Shown: piece after piece, positions 55,804 through 64,000 of the stretch
How positions within the stretch are numbered: the stretch's first letter is position 1
Layout of the letters: every line of letters starts with the position of its first letter
NCBI RefSeq assembly: GCF_001766675.1
Contig: NZ_MJLT01000001.1
Span: 124,001-188,000 of the forward strand
DNA from: Arthrobacter sp. SW1
GTDB lineage: Bacteria > Actinomycetota > Actinomycetes > Actinomycetales > Micrococcaceae
DNA length: 64,000 bases
Direction of reading: 5' to 3'
The notes under the pieces: model-generated
Databases searched by the model: none
What the model saw: only the letters and a program-made list of their open reading frames with translations
Told to the model about the DNA's origin: nothing
Made by a program: the position numbers and the translations under genes

Positions 55804-58751
55804 GCGCCGGACGGCTCTGGCGCAACCGCCTCGTCAGCAATGAGGTGTTCACAGCCCGGCAACTGCGCAGCCTCTTCCAAGGAAAGGACCCGGCGTGCCG
55901 AAGCAAACATTCCTTCCGGACTGGACGGCGGGACCTGGACAGCATGGGAGATCCTGGCCGTGACGTTGGTGAACCGCTTCCAGCCTTCGGCCTTCGGGCA
56001 ATTCTCCAAGACCACCACACGCAGTGAGAAGGGCACGTGTGCTTCTCCCGCGGTCGTGTACCGGAGGTGGAGGATGTCACTCGATTCAGTGAGGTCTTCA
56101 ATGAGGACCTGGTCCCCCACCCGCACCACGTACTGGATCTTGCCGCGGTTTCGGACGTTCTTGTAGCGGTTGGTGACGGTCAAGGCGATTTCGACGGGGC
56201 CGTTGCCCTGGACCCGGATCGAACCGTGTTGTTCCATTCCCTGGCCCCGCCAGGGCGTCGCGGTCTGCAGCGAGGTCTGGACAGCACGCGGCGAATCGAA
56301 TCGGACGTTGAGCCGCCGTTCGGGTACTACCCGCAGCTTGGTCACCCGGGTCTGCATGGCCGTAAAGGCCGCCTTCACGACCGGGGCCTTGGCGGCACCG
56401 TCCTTGCCTGCGTTGAACACCGGCCGTTCACGCGGGATCCGGTAGACGTCCGGGTTTTCCGGCTCGGAGGCAATAAGCCGCGCGGTTCCTTGGAGAGCGG
56501 CAACAGCTTCCTGCTCCAGCCCGCGCACGAAGGCCGCGGTACTTTCCCGGATCCGGCCCTCCAGTTTCAGGACGGAGGACAGCACACCGGTGACGTCTGC
56601 GGCCGGATCGTCAATGTCTACGCAGAACTCTTCGGCGCCCACCTCTTCAAAGTGCCGGCGTACCTTCGGATCGTAAGAAAGTCCCATCACCGGCTTGCCG
56701 AGCCGGTGCGCGATAAGGGCCGCATGCAGGCGCATGGAGACGAGGAAGTCCACGGCAGACAGCGCCCCGACATACTCGCGGAGGCCGAAATCGCCTCCGA
56801 GGACAAGTGACGGAACGGACTTCGGCAATCCTTCGCAGAACTCCAGGATGCTGCTCTCGTCGTGGGATGCGCCAAGCTGCATCGGCATCCCGACTACCGC
56901 GATCTTGTGGGTCAAGGCAGCCTGTTCGAAGGCTTCAAGCAAGCGGGCCTGCCACGCGTCAGCGTCAGAGGCCTTCCAGTGCCGCAGGTTCAGGCCGACC
57001 AGGGTGTAGCCCTGTTCCTTGAGGGCGGCCAGCGCCTCAGGGACTTCCGCGGAGGCAGCGGGACCTTCAAGGTCGACGGCGTAGACAGTGTCCGGACTGA
57101 CGGAAACCAGATCGTCGCGTACACCCAGGGAAGTCAGCAACTGCTTTGATTCGGCGTCACGGACGTTGATTGCCGATGCCTTGCCGGCCAGGTCCTTGAC
57201 GAGCAGGCGTGCATCGGGATCCTCAAGCGGACCAACGCCGAGTCCCACCGTGTAGAAAGGCACGCCAAGGAGCTTGCCGACCGAGGGCAGGATGCCGAAT
57301 CCGGCGATGGACATCGGAGCGCCCAGGTAAAAACTGGCGATGCCGCCGGCGCGCTGGATGGTGTGGTCGTGCCACAGTCCGCCGCCGCCCACGATGATGG
57401 CCGAAGCGGTCCTGGCGACTTCAGATGCGGCATGGTGGTCCGTTCGCTTGAACGCCTGCAGGCCGTGGTTCTTCTCGACCTGCAGGGCGTTTTCGGCTCC
57501 GACGAAGACCTGCACCGAGGGATCCGCTTCAACCAGCCGCTCACTGATGGAGCGAAGGATCATTTCATCACCCAGGTTGTTCGCGCCGTAGAACCCGGAA
57601 AGGATCACCTTGCGGGCACGGGGAAGCGAGCGCTCGAGGGTTTCCCGGATTTCCCGGGCGCGGGCCTCCCCCAGCCAGGGATTGTCCACCGTGTTGGAAT
57701 TGCGGATGGCTGCAAAGAGATCCATCCAGCGGTGCTCGTACAGGTGCGAAGTGATGAGCCGCTTGAATCCGGCAACCCGCATCTCGCCGTAGCGGACCGG
57801 ATCGGCCAGGAGCGCGCTCAGCTTCTTTTCGAGGTCGAATTCATCGTCGTAACCAAGGATTTCGTCCCCGTAGCTGAAGAAGCGCTGCATCTCCTCGAAG
57901 TTCTGGGTGGCGACGACGCCGCCGGCGCCGATCGATTCGAACACGCCGCACTTGATATTGATGTAACCGGCACGCGTGAGCGGGAAGTTGACGTGGATGC
58001 GACCCATCTTGAGTGCTTGGAGGGCCCGGTCGCCGGCGACGACGTCACTTCCTTCAAGTTCCCAACCCCGGCCGTAGGTTCGGACGTCGAGGGACTTGGC
58101 CAGGTGCACCATGGTCTGGTTGCGGTCCGGGCGGTTGTTGGCGTGCCCGAGGCAGATGACATCGGCGGCGAACTCCGGTGCGGCAGTCACTTCCTGCGTG
58201 ACGAAACCGCGGTCGATCCCGAACGGGAAGTAGACGGTGTTGTTAACCCCGTGTTCCCGGTACATGCCCAGCGAAAGTTCGGCGTTGGTGGTGTGGTAAT
58301 CGAAGACGTGCGCGTGCCCGACGATGGTGGGGAAAACGTCCGGATCGCTCAGGGTGATGCCCAGGAGCACGATGCCGCGCGCCTTGAGGGCCGCGGCATC
58401 CTCATCCGTAAAGGTAAGCCCGCCGGCGCAGCACACGATGATCTGCGGCTGGAAATTCTCGACGAAGGGCAGGATCTTTTCGTAGTCGACAAAGATCGGG
58501 CCGTTGCCACCGGTGGCCCGCTGCGGATTGTTGGTCAGCTTGTGCTTGGCAGTGTCGAGGTCCAGGACATGGTGGCCAAGGTTCCGGAGGCTGCGCGACA
58601 TCGAGGAAACGATGTCGGTGGTTCCATTGATGGACCGGCCAAGGAAGAGGACTTTCCAATGGAAGCCCTGGTCGAAAACCTTCGTATCCAGTTCCTTGCG
58701 AAGCTGTCTGATCTGTTCTTCTACGCTGTGGTCGGTCTCAAAGGAAGTCAT
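55800..58751 (-). CDS. Glycosyltransferase / pyruvyltransferase fusion protein
   Basis: 983 residues in three parts. Residues ~1-370 are a CgeB-type glycosyltransferase (the DUF3880-like GT fold); INIKCGVFESIGAGGVVAT is its acceptor/nucleotide helix. Residues ~380-720 are a pyruvyltransferase-like domain with LSGFYGANNLGDEMIL and SMRLHAALIAHRLGKPVMG. Residues ~800-930 form a beta-sandwich resembling a sugar-binding end domain (Wzt-C-like). The ATG at 58751 follows AAGG by eight bases. The two catalytic modules in one chain suggest a sugar is added and capped in one step. Confidence 0.8.
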   Translation of the reverse strand: MTSFETDHSVEEQIRQLRKELDTKVFDQGFHWKVLFLGRSINGTTDIVSSMSRSLRNLGHHVLDLDTAKHKLTNNPQRATGGNGPIFVDYEKILPFVENFQPQIIVCCAGGLTFTDEDAAALKARGIVLLGITLSDPDVFPTIVGHAHVFDYHTTNAELSLGMYREHGVNNTVYFPFGIDRGFVTQEVTAAPEFAADVICLGHANNRPDRNQTMVHLAKSLDVRTYGRGWELEGSDVVAGDRALQALKMGRIHVNFPLTRAGYINIKCGVFESIGAGGVVATQNFEEMQRFFSYGDEILGYDDEFDLEKKLSALLADPVRYGEMRVAGFKRLITSHLYEHRWMDLFAAIRNSNTVDNPWLGEARAREIRETLERSLPRARKVILSGFYGANNLGDEMILRSISERLVEADPSVQVFVGAENALQVEKNHGLQAFKRTDHHAASEVARTASAIIVGGGGLWHDHTIQRAGGIASFYLGAPMSIAGFGILPSVGKLLGVPFYTVGLGVGPLEDPDARLLVKDLAGKASAINVRDAESKQLLTSLGVRDDLVSVSPDTVYAVDLEGPAASAEVPEALAALKEQGYTLVGLNLRHWKASDADAWQARLLEAFEQAALTHKIAVVGMPMQLGASHDESSILEFCEGLPKSVPSLVLGGDFGLREYVGALSAVDFLVSMRLHAALIAHRLGKPVMGLSYDPKVRRHFEEVGAEEFCVDIDDPAADVTGVLSSVLKLEGRIRESTAAFVRGLEQEAVAALQGTARLIASEPENPDVYRIPRERPVFNAGKDGAAKAPVVKAAFTAMQTRVTKLRVVPERRLNVRFDSPRAVQTSLQTATPWRGQGMEQHGSIRVQGNGPVEIALTVTNRYKNVRNRGKIQYVVRVGDQVLIEDLTESSDILHLRYTTAGEAHVPFSLRVVVLENCPKAEGWKRFTNVTARISHAVQVPPSSPEGMFASARRVLSLEEAAQLPGCEHLIADEAVAPEPSGA

Positions 58752-58812
58752 CAAAATAGCCTTAGGTCGGGTGCGGAGTGATCGGTTTACGCAGATTGTT
58801 CAGGTATGGAGT

Positions 58813-60039
58813 CTAGGAGGACAGTCCGGCACTTTCGTGTTCGGAGGACGTGCCCGTCGGCGGAGACGGAGGCTCGAGCAACCGTTCACGCAATGACCGG
58901 GCGAACGCCGTACTGACGCTGGCCGGTGCCAGTCCTTCGGCAAAACCACGGGCCGCCGCGGAGGCGGCGGGCGTGAGGAGCCGTTGGGCGAGGGCCAAGG
59001 ATCCTGCTATCTCTCCCGGTGACTCGCCGGGAAGGAACTCGGCGAAGGAAGGATCGAGGACCTCGGGCAGGGATCCCTGGCGGCTGGAGATTACCGGAAG
59101 GCCGAAGGTGGTTCCCAAAAGAGCGGCCCCGCTGTTCAACGAGCGCAGGTACGGCACAACGGCAAAATCGGCGGCCCTCATGTAGTACTGGACCAGTCCG
59201 GGCGGAATCTTCCGGTCGTCCAGGAGCACCTGGGGGTGCCGCCGGCAATCGTCGACAAGCTCGGCCACGTACGCGGACCCGTCCGGCTCACCGGCAATGA
59301 TCAGCTTGTGGCGGGGGCCGGCGTCGGCGATGAACTCATTGAATCCCGCAAGGAATTCGCGCAGGCCCTTGTACGGTTTCAGCGCGCCGAGGGTGACATA
59401 GACGACGTCGTCGGAATGCAGGCCGAGCGTGGTGCGGGCTTCGTGCCGGCCGATGTAATCCTCGTAGGCTCCGAGGTAGCTGGGGTGCGGCGCCACCAGC
59501 ACGCGTCCGGGGTCAAGGGCGACGACGCTGCTGACTGCCTCGATCGTCCGGTGCGACATGGTGTGAATGACGTCGCTGGATTCTGCGATGGCGTTCTGGA
59601 GTTCGATTTCCTCATCAATGAACAGGGCATCATGCGGAAGCACGTTGTGAACGGTCCACACCAGCTTTCCGCCGTTGTCCTTGAACGTCCCGAGCTGCTC
59701 CTTGAATCCTGCCAGCCGGGTGCGGGCCTCCCGCTTGTCGGCGGCGCCCGCCAGCACCGTCGAATGCCAATGCAGATGGACCGCGACGGCGGCCGCCGAG
59801 TCCTTGAGCGCAATGAGCTTGTCGAAATCGAGTGTCCTGGTAATGGGCGAAGGCGCGAAGCCTTCCTCCCAGAAGGAGGTGTAGAGCAAACCCTGGTAGG
59901 GATTCATCCGCGCGACGGGTGTGTACCCGAACAGGATGGGTTCCGGACCTCCAAGCGAGGCTGCGTAGCGCAGCGCAGCGATTCCTTCGTTGAGTGGAGA
60001 TCCTTCCTCAGGCTTGAATCCTGAAAAATGGAGCTTCAT
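58813..60039 (-). CDS. Glycosyltransferase, GT-B fold
   Basis: 408 residues. VWTVHNVLPHDALF, VAPHPSYLG, VYVTLGALKPYKGLREFL and ALLGTTFGLPVISSRQGSLP are the GT4-like nucleotide-sugar and acceptor loops. The ATG at 60039 overlaps the stop of the upstream gene (ATGA). The donor sugar is unknown. 61 bases separate it from the fusion gene downstream. Confidence 0.87.
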   Translation of the reverse strand: MKLHFSGFKPEEGSPLNEGIAALRYAASLGGPEPILFGYTPVARMNPYQGLLYTSFWEEGFAPSPITRTLDFDKLIALKDSAAAVAVHLHWHSTVLAGAADKREARTRLAGFKEQLGTFKDNGGKLVWTVHNVLPHDALFIDEEIELQNAIAESSDVIHTMSHRTIEAVSSVVALDPGRVLVAPHPSYLGAYEDYIGRHEARTTLGLHSDDVVYVTLGALKPYKGLREFLAGFNEFIADAGPRHKLIIAGEPDGSAYVAELVDDCRRHPQVLLDDRKIPPGLVQYYMRAADFAVVPYLRSLNSGAALLGTTFGLPVISSRQGSLPEVLDPSFAEFLPGESPGEIAGSLALAQRLLTPAASAAARGFAEGLAPASVSTAFARSLRERLLEPPSPPTGTSSEHESAGLSS

Positions 60040-61961
60040 TTCATACCCGCTTCCTGGAGTTCTGCTGCCCTCCGGACGTTGGCAAAGACGTCGGCATACA
60101 CAGCACCGTTCATGGCCCACTGCCTGTTGCTGACAAGCCAGTTCCATCCGGCAACGCCAAGGCGTTCCCGCTCCCCGGGGTCGTCCGCCAGCTCCTCGAT
60201 CCTGTCACAGAGCCCGGAGACATCTCCCGGCTCGAAGACCAGGCCGCGCAAAGGCGGTTCCAGGATTTCGCGCAGCGCGGGGAGATCGCTTCCGATCACG
60301 GGCTTCTTCATGGCCATTGCCTCGTAAGGCTTGAGGGGCGTGACATAGGTCGATGCCCTTTCCCTGATCCGGGGAACGACGAAGGCATCGATCATGGCGT
60401 AGTAGTTCGACACGAGGGAATGATCGACCGAGCCGGTGAAAACCACCATGTCGTCGACCCCGCGCCGGCGTGCATACTCTTCCAGATAGTCGCGGCGGGC
60501 GCCCGAGCCCACCAGCACGCAGGTGAAATCCCGGCCCCGCGCCTTCAATTCGTGTGCGGCATCGATAAGGGTTTCCTGGGATTCCCGCGGATGGTCCATG
60601 TTTGAGACGTAACCGAAGGTGAAGCCGCCGATTCCATGTGCCTCCCGAAGATCGCGGGGGTCCGCAGCCGGGTCGAATTTCGCCAGGTCAACGCCGTTGG
60701 GGACCACGGAGATCTTTTCCTCCGGAATTCCCCGCCCGATCAGCTCGGCTTTCATCGCTTCGCCGATCGTCAGGACGTGGTCGGCGGCCTGCATGCACAT
60801 AAGCTCCACCGCCATGCGCCGGGCAAAAATCTCGCTCTTTTCCTCCATGGCCGTTTCGCCCGTCCAGGTGCCTTCGAAGAAGGACCTGACTTCGTAAACG
60901 AGGGGAAGACCGGTTTTCTCCTTCAGGGCCAGGCCAACCAGGGCCGTTTCATAGCCCCGGCGTCCCGAACTCGCATGGATCACGGCGGGGCGGATCTCGA
61001 TGGCTTTGCGGAATGCCAGCCAGGCGAAATCTTCCAGCAATTGGTCGAGGGCGGCAGGCTTGTAGTCGGCTCCGAAGTCGAGGCGGTGGTGTTCGATGCC
61101 GTCCACCGTCTCCACGGACGGAAAGTCCGTGACTCCGTCGTTGCGGGGAAACCCGGGTTCGGTCACCACAACCGGCGTCAGGCCGGCGTCGGCTTCTGCC
61201 AGGAAGTTGTTATGGCTCCGCGAGGTAAAGCCGTTCGAATGGTAAGGCCGGCTTTCCTTGACCAAGTGCAGGATCACCCCGGGTGCAGCCGGCTCAATCG
61301 TGACCCTTGGCCCGGGGATGCGGGGCACCCATCCGGAAATTTCCCGCAGGCGTCCCTCGACCTGACGGATCGCTTTGGGGTTCTTGGTCTTCTGCAGCCT
61401 GTCGATCTTGTAGGTGTATGCCAGGACCTCCGAAATGTTGCCGCGGCTGACGGCAAGGCGCCGGCACAGCTCCAGGAATTTCCGGTCCTGCCCGCGCATC
61501 GGCTCCAGCGCCTGTGCCCAAACGGTCGCCCGAAGGTAGCCCGCATCCGTCGCTTTCAAGCCGAGCGGTTTGTCGCCAAGGAATTCCGAGCGGACCGGTT
61601 CCGCCCGGAAGTCCGCGAACGTGCCCTTCCGGATGGCTTCGGCGTCTGCTCTCCGGCCTTTGACTGCGATCCACAGCCGTACCCTCAGGTAGGCGGTGAG
61701 TCCCAGTTTGCCTTCCAGGCGGCGCTTCCTGGCGCCGGCAATCCGTTGGCGGTGCGCTTCGGCCCGGGCGGAGCGGATTTCCTCAGGAGTCCTGGCAACA
61801 GCTTCAACCCGCTTCGCCAGGTCCTCATAATCCTTTGAGACACGCGCGAGCTCGGCCTGGACCGCGGTAAGTTCGGCCAGGGCGGCGGCCAGGAGTTCCT
61901 TGTCGGAGTAATCCTGCCAGCGCCTAACCGGGCCGGCTGCTGAATGAGGGGCCGGGGTCAT
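60036..61961 (-). CDS. Glycosyltransferase family 4 with coiled-coil N-terminus
   Basis: 641 residues. Residues ~20-60 are a coiled coil (LAELTAVQAELARVSKDYE), then a basic helical region to ~215. The GT-B part begins near HLVKESRPYHSNGFTSRS; SVVPNGVDLAKF and PYEAMAMKKPVIGSDLPAL mark its second half. The ATG at 61961 overlaps the wecC stop (ATGA). The coiled coil may tether it to partners in a synthesis complex. Confidence 0.87.
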   Translation of the reverse strand: MTPAPHSAAGPVRRWQDYSDKELLAAALAELTAVQAELARVSKDYEDLAKRVEAVARTPEEIRSARAEAHRQRIAGARKRRLEGKLGLTAYLRVRLWIAVKGRRADAEAIRKGTFADFRAEPVRSEFLGDKPLGLKATDAGYLRATVWAQALEPMRGQDRKFLELCRRLAVSRGNISEVLAYTYKIDRLQKTKNPKAIRQVEGRLREISGWVPRIPGPRVTIEPAAPGVILHLVKESRPYHSNGFTSRSHNNFLAEADAGLTPVVVTEPGFPRNDGVTDFPSVETVDGIEHHRLDFGADYKPAALDQLLEDFAWLAFRKAIEIRPAVIHASSGRRGYETALVGLALKEKTGLPLVYEVRSFFEGTWTGETAMEEKSEIFARRMAVELMCMQAADHVLTIGEAMKAELIGRGIPEEKISVVPNGVDLAKFDPAADPRDLREAHGIGGFTFGYVSNMDHPRESQETLIDAAHELKARGRDFTCVLVGSGARRDYLEEYARRRGVDDMVVFTGSVDHSLVSNYYAMIDAFVVPRIRERASTYVTPLKPYEAMAMKKPVIGSDLPALREILEPPLRGLVFEPGDVSGLCDRIEELADDPGERERLGVAGWNWLVSNRQWAMNGAVYADVFANVRRAAELQEAGMK

Positions 61962-63211
61962 TTGGAAAGCACTCCGCGAAGATCGATGACCTCTTTGCCC
62001 GCGAGCGCAACACCCAGTTCCAGGAACTCGTTGTGGTCCACCAGGAAGACGACGATGTCGGACGCCGGGAGCGCGTCGTCGACGTCGGCAAGGCGGAGGT
62101 TCGGAAAGTCCGCAAGCGCGGCAGGAAGCTTCTCGATGTGCGGTTCGACGGCCAGGAGGCTGGCTTGCGGCAGCCGCTCGGCGAGGGAGCGCGCGATATC
62201 GACCGACGGAGACTCGCGCAAGTCGTCGATGTTGGCTTTGAATGCAAGGCCCAGGACCGAAATCACGGGGCTCAAGGCGCCGGAGTCCTTCACAGCCTGG
62301 ATGACCTTGTCCACCACCCATGCGGGCTTGGAGTCGTTGACCTCCCGGGCAGCCCGGATCAGCTTTGCGTTGGCGGGGTCCGCATCCACAATGAACCACG
62401 GATCCACTGCAATGCAGTGGCCGCCGACGCCGGGGCCCGGCTGGAGGATGTTGACGCGCGGGTGGTGGTTGGCGAGCTTGATGAGCTCCCACACGTCAAT
62501 TCCGAGATTGTCGCTGATCATCGAGAGCTCATTCGCGAAGGCGATGTTGACATCCCGGTAGGAGTTTTCGACAAGCTTCGCCATCTCAGCCGTGACATCG
62601 TCGGTCAGGTGGATCTCGCCTTGGCAGAACACCGAATACAAAGCCTTCGCCCGCTCCGCAGCTTCGAGCGTCATCCCGCCGACGATCCGGTCGTTGGTGA
62701 CGAGCTCGATCATGACCCGGCCGGGCAGGACGCGTTCAGGGCAATGCGCCACGTGGATCGTGGCCCTGCCATTGCTGCCGTCCAGGGAGAGGTCCGCGCG
62801 GCGCGCCAGGATGAAATCCGCGAGGCGGCGGGTGGCACCGGGCGGTGAGGTCGACTCAAGGATGATGAGTTCGCCGCCGCGCAATTGGGGCGCAATGCCT
62901 TCGGCGGCTGCTTCAATGTAGCTGAGGTCTGCGGAGCGGTCTTCCTTGAAGGGAGTGGGCACGGCCACGATATAGGCATCGGCTTCCGGTGTCCGGTCTG
63001 AGGCCTTGAGGCGTCCTTGGCTGACAGCACCGCTCACGTGGATGCTCAGGTCCGGCTCAACGAACGGGACTTCGCCCCGGTTCACGGCCGAGATGGTGCG
63101 TTCGTTGACGTCGACGCCGATCACATCGACGCCGTTGCTGGCGAGGATTGCCGCCGTGGGCAGGCCGATGTATCCGAGGCCGATGACCGCGACTGTACGG
63201 ATGTTCTCCAT
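61958..63211 (-). CDS. wecC: UDP-N-acetyl-D-mannosamine dehydrogenase
   Basis: NAD-dependent four-electron oxidation of UDP-ManNAc to UDP-ManNAcA. The Rossmann motif VAVIGLGYIGLPTAA opens the protein. The middle domain shows AKLVENSYRDVNIAFANEL, and GPGVGGHCIAVDPWF carries the catalytic Cys. 417 residues. The ATG at 63211 follows GGGGA. It takes the product of the wecB enzyme, so the cell can make UDP-ManNAcA. UDP-Glc dehydrogenase is less likely because the wecB and wecC motifs fit together. Confidence 0.94.
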   Translation of the reverse strand: MENIRTVAVIGLGYIGLPTAAILASNGVDVIGVDVNERTISAVNRGEVPFVEPDLSIHVSGAVSQGRLKASDRTPEADAYIVAVPTPFKEDRSADLSYIEAAAEGIAPQLRGGELIILESTSPPGATRRLADFILARRADLSLDGSNGRATIHVAHCPERVLPGRVMIELVTNDRIVGGMTLEAAERAKALYSVFCQGEIHLTDDVTAEMAKLVENSYRDVNIAFANELSMISDNLGIDVWELIKLANHHPRVNILQPGPGVGGHCIAVDPWFIVDADPANAKLIRAAREVNDSKPAWVVDKVIQAVKDSGALSPVISVLGLAFKANIDDLRESPSVDIARSLAERLPQASLLAVEPHIEKLPAALADFPNLRLADVDDALPASDIVVFLVDHNEFLELGVALAGKEVIDLRGVLSK

Positions 63212-63223
63212 GTTCAAAATCCC

Positions 63224-64000
63224 CTAGACCGTGATGTGTTCAATCGGATTACCGAAAAGCGTGATAGTGCCTGATGCCATGAGCTCCTCCTCGGAGGCTG
63301 TCCAGGTATGGCCGTCCCCGGAACGGATCTGGCAGAAGTTGAAGCGGTCCGCCGAGTAGATGCCTCCGCCGGCCGCGGCAACATCCTGCAGGAAGGCGGT
63401 GTCTTCCCCCCGGCCAAGGTCCCGGAAGGGGGTCGTCTCGAAGACCGCCCTGGCCGCGGTGATGGTCGGGCCCGCAACCAGGTGGCTGAAGGTATGCTCC
63501 GCATGCGGTGCCCGCACCAAGGTGGCGTTCCGCTCCACGAAGTGCATGTAGTGGGCTTGCTTCCCTGCCACAGCCGCCCCGGAATAGTCCAGTGCGAGTA
63601 CCAGGTCAAGCATGTAGTGGGGTGCGTAGTAGTCGTCGTCGTCCATTTTGCTGAGAACCTCTCCCCCGGACGCGGCGACGCACCGGTTCAGGCACTCGCC
63701 AAGGCTCACTCCGGACGGCGCCTCGAGATAACGGATGTTCTCCACGCCATGGTCCTTCGCGAGGCCTTTCAGGCGCCCGGCGTCCATATGGAAGCCGTGG
63801 GCCAGAAGCACCAGTTCCATGTCGACGCCGGACTGGCTGCCCACGGCGCTCAGGATGTGTTCCAGCCGGGCCGGGCGCATGGTGCTCACCAGGGCGCTGA
63901 CCGACGGGGTCGCCACGGGAGCCGATTTCGACGGCAAGGCGCCGGCAACCACTTGTTCCGCCCGGTGGGAGTATGTATGTTCCCGCCAGATCCGCCGCTG
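63224..64000 (-). CDS. Glycosyltransferase family 2 protein (5' end outside window)
   Basis: Open to the window edge; the visible 258 codons begin before the GT2 domain. VSALVSTMRPARLEHIL starts the GT-A fold, LSKMDDDDYYAPHYMLD carries the DxD metal motif, and LGRGEDTAFLQD is the late acidic box. Upstream of it the frame reads RRIWREHTYSHRAEQV, typical of the end of a CgeB-type glycosyltransferase. So this is probably a two-domain glycosyltransferase. Its stop lies 12 bases before the wecC start. Confidence 0.85.
   Translation of the reverse strand, partial: QRRIWREHTYSHRAEQVVAGALPSKSAPVATPSVSALVSTMRPARLEHILSAVGSQSGVDMELVLLAHGFHMDAGRLKGLAKDHGVENIRYLEAPSGVSLGECLNRCVAASGGEVLSKMDDDDYYAPHYMLDLVLALDYSGAAVAGKQAHYMHFVERNATLVRAPHAEHTFSHLVAGPTITAARAVFETTPFRDLGRGEDTAFLQDVAAAGGGIYSADRFNFCQIRSGDGHTWTASEEELMASGTITLFGNPIEHITV

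Overview
The window is high-GC actinobacterial DNA. Gene order and protein detail point to Arthrobacter sensu lato (Arthrobacter/Pseudarthrobacter, Micrococcaceae). The evidence is the PucR-type regulator-fabD-fabH-acpP-fabF block, DUF3145 beside xerC, the dprA-comM-yraN-DUF2469-rnhB-lepB-lepB-rplS-trmD-rimM-khpA-rpsP series, the coaD-DUF177-rpmF-rnc-mutM-smc-ftsY series, many GTG/TTG starts and many ATGA overlaps. The organism is inferred from content; no search was run.

Layout. 1-5335: tail of an upstream gene (perhaps aceE), then the fatty-acid synthesis regulator and the fab operon on the + strand, closed by a long terminator. 5365-16513, all on the - strand: DUF3145, xerC, competence/DNA-processing genes, RNase HII, two signal peptidases, and the ribosomal/RNA-maturation genes for L19, TrmD, RimM, KhpA and S16. 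16613-21997: a mixed metabolic stretch (VOC dioxygenase-like protein, amidohydrolase, GNAT acetyltransferase, TPP riboswitch with thiC, alpha/beta hydrolase). 22050-30252: ffh, a glucose-6-phosphate dehydrogenase, amtB-glnK, an MFS exporter and a membrane-anchored GH79-like glycosidase. 30342-38964 (-): ftsY, smc, a membrane protein, mutM, rnc, rpmF, DUF177 and coaD. 39063-47234: an aminotransferase with a spermidine-synthase-like protein (+); rsmD, recG, a DAK2 protein and thiL (-); two small membrane proteins (+).

47334-64000 is the accessory part. UDP-GlcNAc 2-epimerase (wecB, +) and a duplicated-domain secreted protein (-) are followed by a tightly packed - strand operon running from the right edge to 50036. 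In transcription order it encodes a glycosyltransferase (cut by the window), UDP-ManNAc dehydrogenase (wecC), two further glycosyltransferases, a large glycosyltransferase/pyruvyltransferase fusion, a pyruvyltransferase, an FAD oxidoreductase, a GSCFA-domain protein, an SGNH-like protein and a second pyruvyltransferase. I read it as a pathway for a ManNAcA-containing, probably pyruvylated surface glycan with unassigned modification enzymes. It is the best candidate for an undescribed system here.

Smaller signals not explained by gene calls: a terminator-like hairpin inside the first codons of a lepB gene, a triplicated mutM start region, a four-copy 26-bp repeat that carries the stop codon of a hydrolase, a probable non-canonical start (ATT) or leader minicistron for the DUF177 gene, a sequestered ribosome-binding site before rplS, and several long perfect inverted repeats between convergent genes. 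No tRNA, rRNA, CRISPR array, insertion sequence or prophage was seen. No stretch above 300 bases lacks a gene; the longest gaps (5869-6137 and 26987-27256) carry the regulatory-looking sites listed below.
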